DNA of 49,634 bases from Haloarcula nitratireducens (GTDB taxonomy: Archaea; Halobacteriota; Halobacteria; Halobacteriales; Haloarculaceae). Made by a program: the position numbers and the translations under genes. The DNA lies in the NCBI RefSeq assembly GCF_019599505.1, contig NZ_RKLT01000023.1, positions 1-49,634 of the forward strand. Reading direction: 5' to 3'. The notes beneath the pieces were generated by a model, which did not search any database, was not told the DNA's origin, and saw only the letters and a program-made list of their open reading frames with translations. Position 1 is the first letter of the stretch; each line of letters begins with the position of its first letter. Positions 1-7,749 of the stretch are shown here, piece after piece.

Positions 1-575
1 CGGCGTTCGCACTGGCGGACGTCGTTCGTGAAGAAAGCCGGCAGGCTATCGAGGCGCTGCACGCGATGGGCATCGAGGTGGCGATGCTCACCGGTGACAG
101 CGAGGACGTCGCGAAGGCCGTCTCCGAGGAACTCGGTATCGACCAGTACTTCTCGGAGGTGCTCCCGGAGGAGAAGGACACAAAGGTCGAACAGATCCAG
201 TCCGAGGGGAAGCTGGTCGCGATGGTCGGTGACGGCGTCAACGACGCCCCCGCACTCACCAGAGCTGACGTGGGTATCGCCATCGGCTCGGGGACTGACG
301 TAGCCATCGAGTCGGGCGATATCATCCTCGTCGACAACAATCCCCTGGATGTCGTCCGTCTCATCAAGCTCTCGAAGGCGAGTTACCGGAAAATGCAGGA
401 GAACCTCGTCTGGGCGACTGGCTACAACGTGTTCGCGCTGCCCCTTGCCGCGGGAATCCTCGCACCCATCGGCATCCTTCTGTCGCCAGCGGTCGGTGCG
501 GTGTTCATGTCTCTGTCGACGATTATTGTCGCCATTAACGCTCGGCGACTCAAGGGAGTCGATCTCTCCGCATGA
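1..575 (+). CDS. Heavy-metal (copper-type) P-type ATPase, C-terminal part
   Basis: The reading frame is open from base 3, so the gene begins upstream of the window; about 190 C-terminal residues are present. It carries the end of the P domain, with MLTGD near base 84 and the hinge motif GDGVNDAP near base 229, followed by the last two membrane helices. The membrane motifs YNVFALP and MSLST resemble those of CopB-type P1B ATPases, which export copper or silver ions using ATP. The phosphorylation site and the N-terminal metal-binding region lie outside the window, so metal specificity is inferred only from the last helices. Its stop codon overlaps the ATG of the broken gene that follows. The family assignment is firm; the metal is less sure. 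Confidence 0.93.
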   Translation, partial: AFALADVVREESRQAIEALHAMGIEVAMLTGDSEDVAKAVSEELGIDQYFSEVLPEEKDTKVEQIQSEGKLVAMVGDGVNDAPALTRADVGIAIGSGTDVAIESGDIILVDNNPLDVVRLIKLSKASYRKMQENLVWATGYNVFALPLAAGILAPIGILLSPAVGAVFMSLSTIIVAINARRLKGVDLSA

Positions 576-725
576 CGACGCTGATCCTCGGAGGCTACGG
601 GTCAGTCGGCTACGATAGCGAAAGAGCTGGCCACTGCGCTTGACGACCCAAGCGGAATGGTCATCGAAGGTCACGACGGGAGAAGATTACCACCGTCGCT
701 CCTGAGTCAAAGATCACGTCACTAG
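572..725 (+). pseudogene. Broken NAD(P)-binding Rossmann protein, N-terminal fragment
   Basis: An ATG overlaps the stop of the ATPase gene and opens a typical Rossmann start, [13 protein letters not shown]. The frame then stops within 11 codons. A frame shift just after the GSVG codons restores a plausible continuation (IAKELATALDDPSGMVIEG) that runs to a TAG at 723. The glycine pattern fits a saccharopine dehydrogenase-like or epimerase-like dinucleotide-binding domain. The rest of the gene is missing, so this looks like decay by frameshift and deletion. The precise family cannot be told from so few residues. Confidence 0.55.
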
Positions 726-1122
726 CGTAGCGTTTGATCAATCGGTCAGCGTCGCGAAGCGGTGGCCCGAGTTGGCGACTGAACGGACAGATGGCAGCGG
801 CGTCTTCTTCACCAAGGACGATGTGGAGACGGCCCTGACCATCGAACTGGGGAAAGAGCCGCATCGTCAAACAGTCAAACGGGTCTGGGAGAAGCTGATC
901 GAGATCGGCGGTGACGACCTTATCGAGAAGACCCGATAGGTCGGCCGGGACCAGACCCAGACCGAGTTGCTCGCGATGGGCATCGAGACTGCCGAGAGCT
1001 TAGTCGAGCGACGCTACGTTGGGCTGGGTCTTCTAGAGAGTAGTGACCGAAAGGCAACCACAGGTGGCGTCACGCCCGTTGTGTGGAGTCTTCGGGGTAA
1101 CCCTGTGACGAGCCCGCTCTAA
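706..1122 (+). pseudogene. Unrecognised ORF interrupted by an in-frame stop
   Basis: Frame 1 is open from 706 to 936 and from 940 to the TAA at 1120-1122, separated only by a TAG at 937-939. Both halves have ordinary haloarchaeal composition, for example VFFTKDDVETALTIELGKE before the stop and TELLAMGIETAESLVERR after it. A single change from CAG to TAG would explain the break. The region is rich in predicted helix and could belong to a small DNA-binding or plasmid protein, but I do not recognise a family. No good start codon is visible, so the 5' end is probably lost as well. Confidence 0.5.
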
Positions 1123-1211
1123 AGAGAGAATCGACAGAGAACCGGCGTCGATGGACGCGGTGGCACGTGCCCTGCTGCCGCTGGCGTTGCTGTTCGGTAG
1201 CTGCAGAAATC

Positions 1212-1256
1212 GGGAGCGACCAGTCTGAATCTCTGGTTCACAACGGGTGTGACGGA
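1212..1256 (+). repeat. Imperfect direct repeat, copy 1
   Basis: About 45 bases are shared with 2187-2231. The best part is CACAACGGGTGTGACGG, identical in both copies, preceded by GGAGCGACCAG and a less conserved middle. The two copies flank the VapBC pair and sit in otherwise non-coding DNA. Bases 1123-1384 show nothing else that I can support. Confidence 0.6.
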
Positions 1257-1384
1257 CCGCCCGAGCAAAGAACGCCATTGAGCAGAGACCCTAAGAACCA
1301 CTCGGTACAACTGCTAACTCTTCTTGCGATTGTCGTACAGTAGGACGGTTTCAGACGCCGCACTACCACCATAGCGTGTCGCGG

Positions 1385-1813
1385 TTACTGTTCAAACGGA
1401 TTATCGGGGGTTGTGAGACGAGTGATCGCAGCGACACTGTCAAATCCGTCGTCGAAACTGTAGAGATAGTCAATCTCCTCTCGTTGCATCGCTGCGGCGA
1501 TAATTGCATCGGTCAAGGAGAGTGACTCGTATCGCCGGAACAACGAGCGGCCGGCGTCGAAGTCAGCCTTCGGCGTCTGCCGCAGTGAGAATCCACTGCT
1601 CTCGATAAGTGCATCGAGCGTGTCGGTAGCCACATCGTGTCCACCCCTCGCCTGAAGGTAATTGAGTGTCTCTTCGAGTACATCGCTCAGGACGTACGCC
1701 GTTGGGAGTGTACCCTGGTCGATAGCTTGTACGATCGCTGCTCCACGCTCGTGATTTTGATCGCGCGTGAGGCGGGCTGCGATGAGAATATTCGCATCGA
1801 CGACGACGGCCAT
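1385..1813 (-). CDS. vapC: VapC-like PIN-domain ribonuclease toxin
   Basis: This 142-residue protein is the usual length of a VapC toxin, a metal-dependent ribonuclease that is held inactive by its VapB partner. It starts MAVVVDANILIAA, where Asp6 is the first acidic metal ligand of the PIN fold. A conserved acidic pair occurs in LEETLNYL, and the later acidic positions fall in LTDAIIAAAM and YSFDDGFD. The start codon overlaps the last base of the upstream antitoxin gene (TGATG arrangement), so the two are co-translated. The target RNA cannot be read from sequence. The assignment to the PIN family is strong. Confidence 0.9.
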   Translation of the reverse strand: MAVVVDANILIAARLTRDQNHERGAAIVQAIDQGTLPTAYVLSDVLEETLNYLQARGGHDVATDTLDALIESSGFSLRQTPKADFDAGRSLFRRYESLSLTDAIIAAAMQREEIDYLYSFDDGFDSVAAITRLTTPDNPFEQ

Positions 1814-2061
1814 CAGTAGTCGCCCGCAATAAGGTCGTGATCGTCGGCAGCGTCAGTCGATTCGCCGATATCGACTGGCTCAAGTTCCGAAAACGCACCA
1901 TACTGTTGCTTCACGAGTTTGACTGAGAGTTGCCCGTCTTCGTCGACGTGCCACCGTAGTTTGTCGCCAGCTTCGACACCCGCCTCTCGTCGGATTGCTG
2001 CTGGGACTGTCACCGAGTAGCTCTCGTTCACCGTCGTTTCGTCTTCGACCTCGTGAGACAT
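1813..2061 (-). CDS. vapB: VapB-like AbrB/MazE-fold antitoxin
   Basis: The protein has 82 residues. Residues 10-50 contain a swapped-hairpin AbrB-type DNA-binding domain, with the signature SYSVTVPAAIRREAGVEAGD followed by an RWHVDEDG strand. The acidic C-terminal tail is the part that normally wraps the toxin. I chose the ATG at 2061 because it gives the standard length and lies just downstream of an A/T-rich stretch (AAAATAATTTG on the coding strand is near 2090). A longer upstream frame exists but has atypical composition. The pair is expected to repress its own promoter. Confidence 0.88.
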   Translation of the reverse strand: MSHEVEDETTVNESYSVTVPAAIRREAGVEAGDKLRWHVDEDGQLSVKLVKQQYGAFSELEPVDIGESTDAADDHDLIAGDY

Positions 2062-2186
2062 AGACGCGACTTCGGCGTGGTCACAAAAATAATTTGCCCC
2101 CAAATTTGTCTGCTGTATCGGCACAGAGTGCAGCAACCGAGAGTGACCCCTTCTTGCAGGAGTGGAGTGAGTGTTCGTCACACGAA

Positions 2187-2231
2187 CGGAGCGACCAGGC
2201 CCGAACTCCTCTTCACAACGGGTGTGACGGG
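2187..2231 (+). repeat. Imperfect direct repeat, copy 2
   Basis: This is the second copy of the element at 1212-1256, including the identical CACAACGGGTGTGACGG core. It lies upstream of the antitoxin gene. The function is unknown; the two copies could be left over from an insertion or recombination event that brought in the toxin-antitoxin pair. Confidence 0.6.
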
Positions 2232-2374
2232 CTTCCAAGTCCGGCCCGCCTCTGGGAGAGATATTCGGAGCTACTGGCTCTGTTACGATCTATGAGTTCG
2301 ATACCCTTCCTGCTGAAACAGCCGTTCAGTAGATGTGCGTAGTAGGAGACAGGAGCTCACGAATAGGGTTTCGG

Positions 2375-2500
2375 AAAAAGGGGTGCTACAAGACACCACG
2401 GGAGGCGACTTTTAACGAACGTGCAGCGAAACTCGATTGTCCGCGCTCGACCGTCTCATACAGGCTTCGCAAAGCCGAAGCGGTACGCGTCGAATCATGT
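2375..2500 (+). pseudogene. HTH-10 (bacterio-opsin activator type) regulator remnant
   Basis: A short stretch encodes TPREATFNERAAKLDCPRS followed by TVSYRLRKAEA. This closely matches the C-terminal HTH-10 domain of haloarchaeal Bat-like regulators, which usually reads as an alanine-rich helix, then a turn with CPRSTVSYRLRRAE. There is no upstream sensor domain and no credible start, and the downstream frame drifts into unrelated sequence. It is therefore a C-terminal fragment of a lost regulator. The remainder of 2232-2615 shows no other gene. Confidence 0.6.
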
Positions 2501-2615
2501 ATTCGACGATATGGTATGAGTGATCTCTCGTCCAATACTGTCCTTACTCCGACCTGTACGTCGTTCCCAGGTCGCTTCAAAGTCGTGATATTCTCCACCT
2601 AGGTGGAGGAAGATG

Positions 2616-3176
2616 TCAATCGGCGGTTGCCGTCACCAGGAATGTTTCTGGTCGCACCGCCTCAAACTCGACTGTGAACCCGTGCTGACGTAGCGCGCTT
2701 GACGTCTCAGCGGCGGAAAACCGCTCGTCGACGGGTGGGCCGTGGCTCCCATTTCCAGAAGCTGCCCAGTCAACGATAACGAACGTCCCCTGTGGCTTGA
2801 GCACGCGTGTGATTTCGCTCAACGCCTGCTCGCTCGCGAACTCGTGGTAGGTCATCGTCGAGAATACAGTATCGAGGCTATCGGTCTCGAGCGGGAGGCC
2901 GTCGACGCCACTCGTCACTAGGTCGACGTTCTCGGGGACACCCTTCTCCCGGTAGTAGTCGTGCATCGCTTCTTGGATGTCGACAGCATACACATGGTCG
3001 ACAGCCGGTGCGACGTCGTCGGTGTAGAACCCGGTCCCGCTCCCGAGGTCCGCGACCGTTTCGTCACCGTCGGGTGACAGGGCCCAGCAGAGCTCTTCCG
3101 CTGAGAGAAACTGGTACCGTCGCTGTGCGTCTTCGAGTTTGTCAGCACGGTCGGCGTCGAACGTATGATGCCCCAT
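2616..3176 (-). CDS. Class I SAM-dependent methyltransferase
   Basis: The product has 186 residues when started at MGHHTFDADRADKLED; a longer upstream frame overlaps the DUF302 gene and is of poor composition, so it was rejected. Motif I is VADLGSGTGFYTDD near residues 43-56, followed by VYAVDIQEAM, which ends with the acidic residue that binds the ribose of SAM. The later strand FSTMTYHEF and the segment LKPQGTFVIVDW complete a Methyltransf_11 fold. The gene begins one base after the stop of the DUF302 gene, so the two are one operon. The substrate is not visible; a small thiol or metalloid is only a guess from the sulfur context. Confidence 0.85.
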   Translation of the reverse strand: MGHHTFDADRADKLEDAQRRYQFLSAEELCWALSPDGDETVADLGSGTGFYTDDVAPAVDHVYAVDIQEAMHDYYREKGVPENVDLVTSGVDGLPLETDSLDTVFSTMTYHEFASEQALSEITRVLKPQGTFVIVDWAASGNGSHGPPVDERFSAAETSSALRQHGFTVEFEAVRPETFLVTATAD

Positions 3177-3177
3177 C

Positions 3178-3618
3178 TTAGAGGTTCTCGAAGGCTTCGT
3201 CGACGAGTTCGCCGGTGTCGGCGACGATGTCAGCCATCTCCTCGTTGTCGGGCGCCATCCCGACCAGGCGCGCGATACGCATGATGGAGACGTGGTAGAC
3301 GAGCTGCTTGTCGGATTCCTCTTCCCAGATGACGACGTTGCAGGCCATGAGAGCACCGAGCTTGTTGTCGGTCGCATCAAGGGCGCGGTCGGCGACCTCG
3401 GGGTTGCACGCGCCAAGCACGTAGTAGGGGTCGCGGCCCGCATCGATCTTCTCATTAAGCATTTCCGAGGGAGAGAACTCGACAGGGACGCCGAAGCCGG
3501 CGTCGGTGAACACGTCGCGGACGTGTTCGATGGCGTCTTCGTGGCTCATTTCGAGGGTTGCCTGTTTTTCGCCGATGTCCTCAGGATTGATCTGGCTCGG
3601 ATCGATTGGGAGCGCCAT
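3178..3618 (-). CDS. DUF302 domain protein
   Basis: The 146-residue product matches the DUF302 family: an N-terminal strand with EKQATLEMSHEDAIEHVRD, the central segment YYVLGACNPEVADRAL and a late strand ACNVVIWEE. Two cysteines (in GACNP and MACNV) are typical of this family, which is often found beside sulfur oxidation and heavy-metal genes. The biochemical role is not established. It is transcribed away from the CoA-disulfide reductase-like gene and shares the intergenic region with it. The proximity suggests a role in handling reduced sulfur, but this is inference. Confidence 0.85.
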   Translation of the reverse strand: MALPIDPSQINPEDIGEKQATLEMSHEDAIEHVRDVFTDAGFGVPVEFSPSEMLNEKIDAGRDPYYVLGACNPEVADRALDATDNKLGALMACNVVIWEEESDKQLVYHVSIMRIARLVGMAPDNEEMADIVADTGELVDEAFENL

Positions 3619-3648
3619 TCATGTACTATATTGGGTCTAAAGAACAAA

Positions 3649-3675
3649 GCTCTTCGGATACTCTTCCGAAAGAGC
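3649..3675. promoter_or_regulatory. Inverted repeat in the divergent promoter region
   Basis: GCTCTTCGGA at 3649-3658 pairs with TCCGAAAGAGC at 3665-3675, leaving a six-base loop and one extra A. It lies 31-57 bases upstream of the DUF302 start, where an archaeal TATA box and BRE would be expected. It could be an operator or a hairpin; the sequence cannot distinguish these. Confidence 0.5.
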
Positions 3676-3824
3676 GCAGTATCTGTCAATTGAACTGCTT
3701 CAGACCGCTCTAGTGAAAAGGGTATCTTTGGACTGCATTTGAACCTCAAGTTTCCATGGCCGAATACTTGACCGAGATCCACTCCGGATAAGGTCTCTTC
3801 GAGCCGCATAGCCGAGCTTTGTAA

Positions 3825-3875
3825 TATTGTGGATTTCGCGAAATACTTTTCGCATCGTCGCACCAATCTCAAGAC
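3825..3875 (+). promoter_or_regulatory. Promoter of the flavoprotein operon with TATTGTG motif
   Basis: TATTGTGG at 3825-3832 is followed by GCGAAATACTTTTCGC, whose centre resembles a haloarchaeal TATA element. It is placed about 30 bases before the ATG at 3876, which suits a nearly leaderless transcript. The TATTGTG word recurs before other genes of the sulfur island (near 6554, 7464, 11832 and 15784). The promoter reading is an inference from spacing and composition. Confidence 0.5.
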
Positions 3876-5228
3876 ATGAGCGACACGTTTGTGGTCGTCG
3901 GCGGTGACGCTGCGGGGATGAGCGCCGCGAGCAAGGCCAAGCGCGAAGACCCAGAGATGGACGTGGTCGTCTTCGAGAAGGGCGAGTGGGTGTCCTACGC
4001 GGCCTGCGGAATGCCCTACTACGTCAAAGGCGAGGTCGAGGACCTGAACGACTTGGTCACCGTGACGCCCGAGGAGTTCCGCGACGAGCGCGATATCGAT
4101 CTCCGGACCGGCCACGAAGTCATCGGCATCGACCCCGGGGCCGAAACCGTCACCGTCAGCGGTGATGGCAAGACGTTCGAACAGCCCTACGACCACCTCC
4201 TCATCGCGACGGGCGCAAGCGCTATCGAACCACCGTTTGACGGACTCGGCCTCGACGGCGTGTTCACCATTCATGCCATGGACGAGGCCGACGCTATTGA
4301 GAACTACGTCGCTGCACACTCACCCGACTCCGCAGCTATCGTCGGCGGCGGGTACGTCGGCATCGAGATGGTCGAGGCGCTGTCGGCACACGGCATCGAC
4401 GTCCACCTCTACGAGATGCTGCCACACGTCCTCCAGCCGTTCGGTGAGGCGGTGGCAGAAGCCGTCGAGGATCATCTCCGGGAGCAGGGAGTCCAGTTGC
4501 ATCTTGCCACCGCCGTCTCGGGCTTCACGGGTGCCGAGCGGGTTGAACGTGTTACCCTTGATGACGAATCCCATCCCGCCGATATTGCCATCGTCGGCGT
4601 CGGTGTCGAATCGAACACCGACCTCGCGGCAGACGCCGGCATCGAGCTGGGTGAAACCGGGGCAATCGCGACCGACGAGTACGGCCGAACGAACTACGAA
4701 ACTATCTACGCTGCGGGCGACTGCGCGGAGGCACGCCACGTCGTAACCGGCAACTCGGACCACGTGCCGCTGGCGCTGACGGCTAATCGCGCCGGCCGAG
4801 CCATCGGCCAGACCGTCGCCGGCAACCCGGAACAGGTCGGAGAGATTGCCGGGACGGCCATCGTCAAGGCGTTCGACCTGGGTGCCGCCCGGACCGGAAT
4901 CGTCGACGAGGAGCAGGCTCGAGAGGCTGGTTTTGACCCCGTCTCGATGACGATATCGGCACCGACGCGGGCCCACTACTATCCCGGTGCTTCCGAACTC
5001 ACGGTCACGCTGCTGGCCGACCGGGACTCCGGTCGGTTGCTGGGTGGGAGCGTGGTCGGTCAGGAAGGCGCGAAGCGCATCGACACGGTCGCGACGGCAC
5101 TCACAGCCGGTATGACGGTGACCGAGCTCCGGAACGCAGACCTAGCGTACGCGCCGCCGTTCAGCCCCGTTTGGGACCCGATTCTCACGGCGGCGAAAGT
5201 CCTCGAGGGAGAGGTAGCGGACGAATGA
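3876..5228 (+). CDS. CoA-disulfide reductase-like FAD/NAD(P)H oxidoreductase
   Basis: The 450-residue protein has the layout of the single-cysteine pyridine nucleotide-disulfide reductases (CoA-disulfide reductase, NADH-dependent persulfide reductase, NADH oxidase). Residues 4-15 form the FAD motif VVVGGDAAGMSAA. Cys44 in SYAACGMPYY is the redox cysteine. GGGYVGIEMVEAL near residue 156 is the NAD(P)H motif, and YAAGDCAEA is the second FAD contact. The C-terminal dimerisation domain ends with YAPPFSPVWDP. In this family the enzyme reduces CoA disulfides or CoA persulfides. The sulfur-rich neighbours favour a persulfide or polysulfide substrate. Its stop overlaps the start of the M20 hydrolase. 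Confidence 0.9.
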   Translation: MSDTFVVVGGDAAGMSAASKAKREDPEMDVVVFEKGEWVSYAACGMPYYVKGEVEDLNDLVTVTPEEFRDERDIDLRTGHEVIGIDPGAETVTVSGDGKTFEQPYDHLLIATGASAIEPPFDGLGLDGVFTIHAMDEADAIENYVAAHSPDSAAIVGGGYVGIEMVEALSAHGIDVHLYEMLPHVLQPFGEAVAEAVEDHLREQGVQLHLATAVSGFTGAERVERVTLDDESHPADIAIVGVGVESNTDLAADAGIELGETGAIATDEYGRTNYETIYAAGDCAEARHVVTGNSDHVPLALTANRAGRAIGQTVAGNPEQVGEIAGTAIVKAFDLGAARTGIVDEEQAREAGFDPVSMTISAPTRAHYYPGASELTVTLLADRDSGRLLGGSVVGQEGAKRIDTVATALTAGMTVTELRNADLAYAPPFSPVWDPILTAAKVLEGEVADE

Positions 5229-6475
5229 GCGACACGACTCTTCCCGAGTACGTCCGAGCACACCGCGAGGATCTGGTCGCGCTCACCCTCGATCTCCTTG
5301 GGATTGATACGTCGAACCCGCCCGGCGACACGCGTGAGATCGTCTCCGAGATCGAGCAGTTCCTCGACCCGCTTCCGTACGACGTCGAGCGTCTCGTAGC
5401 CGATCCGGCGAAACCGAACCTCCTCGTACGGGTCCCCGGCCAGACGGACCATACGCTGCTGTACAACGGACATCTTGACACGGTGCCGTTCGATGCCGAC
5501 GCGTGGACATACGACCCACTCGGCGAACACGTCAATGACCGGGTGTACGGCCGTGGCGCGACCGACATGAAGGGGGCCGTGGCGTCGATGCTGTTCGCGA
5601 TTCAGGCCTTTGCAGCCACTGATGCTGTTCCACCCGTCGATCTGTTGTTCGCCTTCGTCAGCGACGAAGAGGTGGGTGGTGACGCCGGTCTCCCATCGCT
5701 GCTGGAGGACGGACGACTCGATGCGGACGCGTGCGTGATCGGCGAACCGACCTGCGAGGCAGGCCGGCACTCAGTGACGGTCGCCGATCGGGGGAGCATC
5801 TGGTTGACGCTCGAAGCGAGCGGTGAGGGGGCCCACGGCTCACGGCCACCACTCGGCGTGAATGCAATCGACCGACTGTACGAGGCGGTCGAGACCATGC
5901 GTGAACGGTTCGGTTCCAAGCGACTCGAGATTGCCGCTGACGTAGTCCCGATCATCGAGGAATCGATCGAGTATTACGCGTCGTCGATGGGCGAGGACGT
6001 CGCTCGTGAGCTGTTCTGGTACCCCTCGATCAATCTCGGCGTCCTCGAAGGTGGCGACGCCATCAATAGCGTCCCGCAGTCTGCCCGCGCCGAGGTCGAC
6101 GTGCGGTTGGCAGCTGGTATCCACACTCCCGACGTGCTCGCGGAGATTCGCGACTGCGTTGCCGACTGTGAGGGGATCACGATTGCGGACGTATCTTGGA
6201 GTGTCGGCACCGCCGAGGTGCCCGACAGCCCGCTCGTCGAGGCCGTCGCGTCGACGGCAGCGGCTGTCACAGGTACCCGGGTTTACCGCCGGAGTGCTAC
6301 AGGCGGTGGTGATGCGAAGAAACTCCGGAACGCGGGCATCCCAACCATCGAATTCGCGCTCGGAACCGACACCGTGCATGCACCCGACGAGTACGTCCCT
6401 GTCGACCTACTCGTCGAGAATGCAATCGTCTACACACAGCTTCCATCCGCGTGGCGGTCCCAGATCAAGCAGTAG
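5225..6475 (+). CDS. M20 family zinc hydrolase (ArgE/DapE/carboxypeptidase type)
   Basis: Starting at MSDTTLPEYV gives 416 residues, the usual length. The two-metal centre is visible: GHLDTVP (His83, Asp85), GRGATDMKG (Asp114, the bridging ligand), SDEEVGGD (catalytic Glu148 and ligand Glu149) and IGEPT. The lid/dimerisation domain begins at the segment with GEGAHGSRPP. Such enzymes hydrolyse N-acyl amino acids or small peptides in the cytoplasm. The start overlaps the stop of the CoA-disulfide reductase-like gene by four bases (ATGA), so the pair is translationally coupled. This is an unusual partner for a disulfide reductase and suggests a thiol-containing amide or dipeptide as substrate, which is inference. 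A longer upstream start was rejected because it overlaps the flavoprotein gene by over 50 bases. Confidence 0.88.
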   Translation: MSDTTLPEYVRAHREDLVALTLDLLGIDTSNPPGDTREIVSEIEQFLDPLPYDVERLVADPAKPNLLVRVPGQTDHTLLYNGHLDTVPFDADAWTYDPLGEHVNDRVYGRGATDMKGAVASMLFAIQAFAATDAVPPVDLLFAFVSDEEVGGDAGLPSLLEDGRLDADACVIGEPTCEAGRHSVTVADRGSIWLTLEASGEGAHGSRPPLGVNAIDRLYEAVETMRERFGSKRLEIAADVVPIIEESIEYYASSMGEDVARELFWYPSINLGVLEGGDAINSVPQSARAEVDVRLAAGIHTPDVLAEIRDCVADCEGITIADVSWSVGTAEVPDSPLVEAVASTAAAVTGTRVYRRSATGGGDAKKLRNAGIPTIEFALGTDTVHAPDEYVPVDLLVENAIVYTQLPSAWRSQIKQ

Positions 6476-6571
6476 CGACCCGGCGACACGATATATCTGC
6501 CGTCAGAACGTCTCAAGTGCCAGTCTGTTCGTCGGGAAAGACTTAGGTAACTGTATTGTGTAATTGTGGAT

Positions 6572-6787
6572 ATGATGAACAATATTAGTGCGACGGACAG
6601 GCGAACTCGGACTGTCGTCGGGTTCGCGGTTGGGCTCCTCGGCCTGGTGACACTCGGCGGGCTCCTGGAACTCGGGGCGATGTTCGGCGCAGCGCTGTCC
6701 CTGGCGGGCCTCATCCTCGTCGGCACTGGGCTCGTTCGAGTGGGTCCCCTGTACCGTCCGTCGAGTATCGATACGTCCTGCCCCTGA
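6572..6787 (+). CDS. DUF2892 (YgaP-type) inner membrane protein
   Basis: The small protein of about 71 residues has an N-terminal stretch ATDRRTRTVVGFAVGLLGL and a second hydrophobic segment AALSLAGLILVGTGLV, giving two membrane helices. This is the pattern of the DUF2892 domain, which in bacteria is often fused to rhodanese domains (YgaP). Candidate starts are GTG 6566, ATG 6572 and ATG 6575; the ATGs fit family length best. Two TATTGTG/AATTGTGG words lie immediately upstream (6554-6569). It is followed by a methyltransferase gene five bases later. A role in membrane-associated sulfane sulfur metabolism is inferred from context. Confidence 0.72.
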   Translation: MMNNISATDRRTRTVVGFAVGLLGLVTLGGLLELGAMFGAALSLAGLILVGTGLVRVGPLYRPSSIDTSCP

Positions 6788-6792
6788 TAGCG

Positions 6793-7386
6793 ATGGAGCG
6801 GTTCCAGAACACCGGCCAGCCAGACTGGGGCTGGTGGAGCAAGCTCTGGCCGACGCCCGGTGCGACACTCCGGAAGCTCGGTATCGGGGCTGGCGAATCG
6901 GTCGCTGAAGTGGGATGTGGAAGCGGGTACTTCGCGTTGCCGGCCGCCCGCATCATCGAGCCGGGATCGGTGTACGCGCTGGACCTCGACGAGGACCTAC
7001 TCGCCGAACTCAATCGACTCGCAGACCAACAAAATATCGAGAACGTCGTCCCGATTCACGGCGACGCTCGAAACCTGTCCGCGGTACTCCCCGAACGTGT
7101 CGATACACTGGTCGTGGCAAACACGTTCCACGGCATCGACGACCAGGCGGGGTTTGTCCAGAACGCTTTCGACGCAGTCGAACCTGACGGGAGTCTCGTG
7201 ATCATCAACTGGCACGAGCGACCGCGCGAAACAACGACTGTCGAGGGTGAGCCCCGTGGGCCCCCGACGAAACTTCGAATGACGCCCGGAGAGACCGAAG
7301 ATACCGTGCGCTCGTCGTCGGCGTTCGTGTTCAATCGGCATGTCGATCTGCCGCCGTATCACTACGGGCTCGTGTTCGAGCGATAA
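6793..7386 (+). CDS. Class I SAM-dependent methyltransferase
   Basis: The 197-residue protein has motif I SVAEVGCGSGYFALPAA near residues 36-52, an acidic motif II in VYALDLDEDLL, and motif III in GDARNLSAVLPERVD. The segment FDAVEPDGSLVIINWHERP is typical of the Methyltransf_11/31 group. It follows the DUF2892 gene closely. Several haloarchaeal sulfur clusters carry such enzymes, but the acceptor is not visible. It differs clearly from the methyltransferase at 2616-3176, so it is not a recent duplicate. Confidence 0.85.
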   Translation: MERFQNTGQPDWGWWSKLWPTPGATLRKLGIGAGESVAEVGCGSGYFALPAARIIEPGSVYALDLDEDLLAELNRLADQQNIENVVPIHGDARNLSAVLPERVDTLVVANTFHGIDDQAGFVQNAFDAVEPDGSLVIINWHERPRETTTVEGEPRGPPTKLRMTPGETEDTVRSSSAFVFNRHVDLPPYHYGLVFER

Positions 7387-7463
7387 GTTCTCCCGCTTTC
7401 CTGTGAGTCTCCGGCTGCCACACTGACTACCGTATGCACGGATTTTCAGAATCTTGGAATCAC

Positions 7464-7472
7464 CGCACAATA
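7464..7472. promoter_or_regulatory. CGCACAATA motif upstream of tusA
   Basis: CGCACAATA, the reverse complement of TATTGTGCG, lies 41 bases before the tusA start. It is one member of the motif set shared by the sulfur island. The 126-base gap 7387-7512 contains no gene. Confidence 0.4.
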
Positions 7473-7512
7473 CTAATACAATTCACTTCCAACTACCACC
7501 TGTGAGGCATCT

Positions 7513-7749
7513 ATGACTGACATCGAACCTGACGAAACCGTCGATGCCAGAGGCGCAGCCTGCCCTGGTCCATTGATGGACCTCATCGGAAAGATTCGGA
7601 GTGCCGAATCCGGCGACGTAATCCGGCTCCTGAGCGACAACAACCAGTCGCTTACCGACGTTTCCGAGTGGGCCGAGGAAGCCGGCAACGAACTGCTCGC
7701 CGTCGAAGAGTTCGACGACTACAACGCGTTCTACGTGGAGAAAGCGTGA
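7513..7749 (+). CDS. TusA-family sulfur carrier protein
   Basis: This 78-residue protein has the TusA fold signature: VDARGAACPGPLMDL near the N terminus with Cys17 in the CPGP motif, which carries persulfide sulfur, and a C-terminal strand ending YNAFYVEKA. TusA proteins relay sulfane sulfur between rhodanese, DsrE and other enzymes. It overlaps the next gene by four bases (GTGA), so it is coupled to the SQR-like flavoprotein. That arrangement implies that the sulfur released by the flavoprotein is passed to this carrier. It differs from the second TusA at 11552, which has CPMP. Confidence 0.92.
   Translation: MTDIEPDETVDARGAACPGPLMDLIGKIRSAESGDVIRLLSDNNQSLTDVSEWAEEAGNELLAVEEFDDYNAFYVEKA

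Noticed and set aside
2616..3455. A long upstream extension of the minus-strand methyltransferase (279 codons)
   Set aside because: The extra 93 residues overlap the DUF302 gene in another frame and are rich in Ser, Arg, Thr and Pro as expected for a shadow frame. The ATG at 3176 gives the normal family length.
3546..4319. A 257-codon minus-strand frame opposite the CoA-disulfide reductase-like gene
   Set aside because: It lies antisense to a well-supported flavoprotein and has no recognisable motif; long antisense frames are common in G/C-rich haloarchaeal genes.
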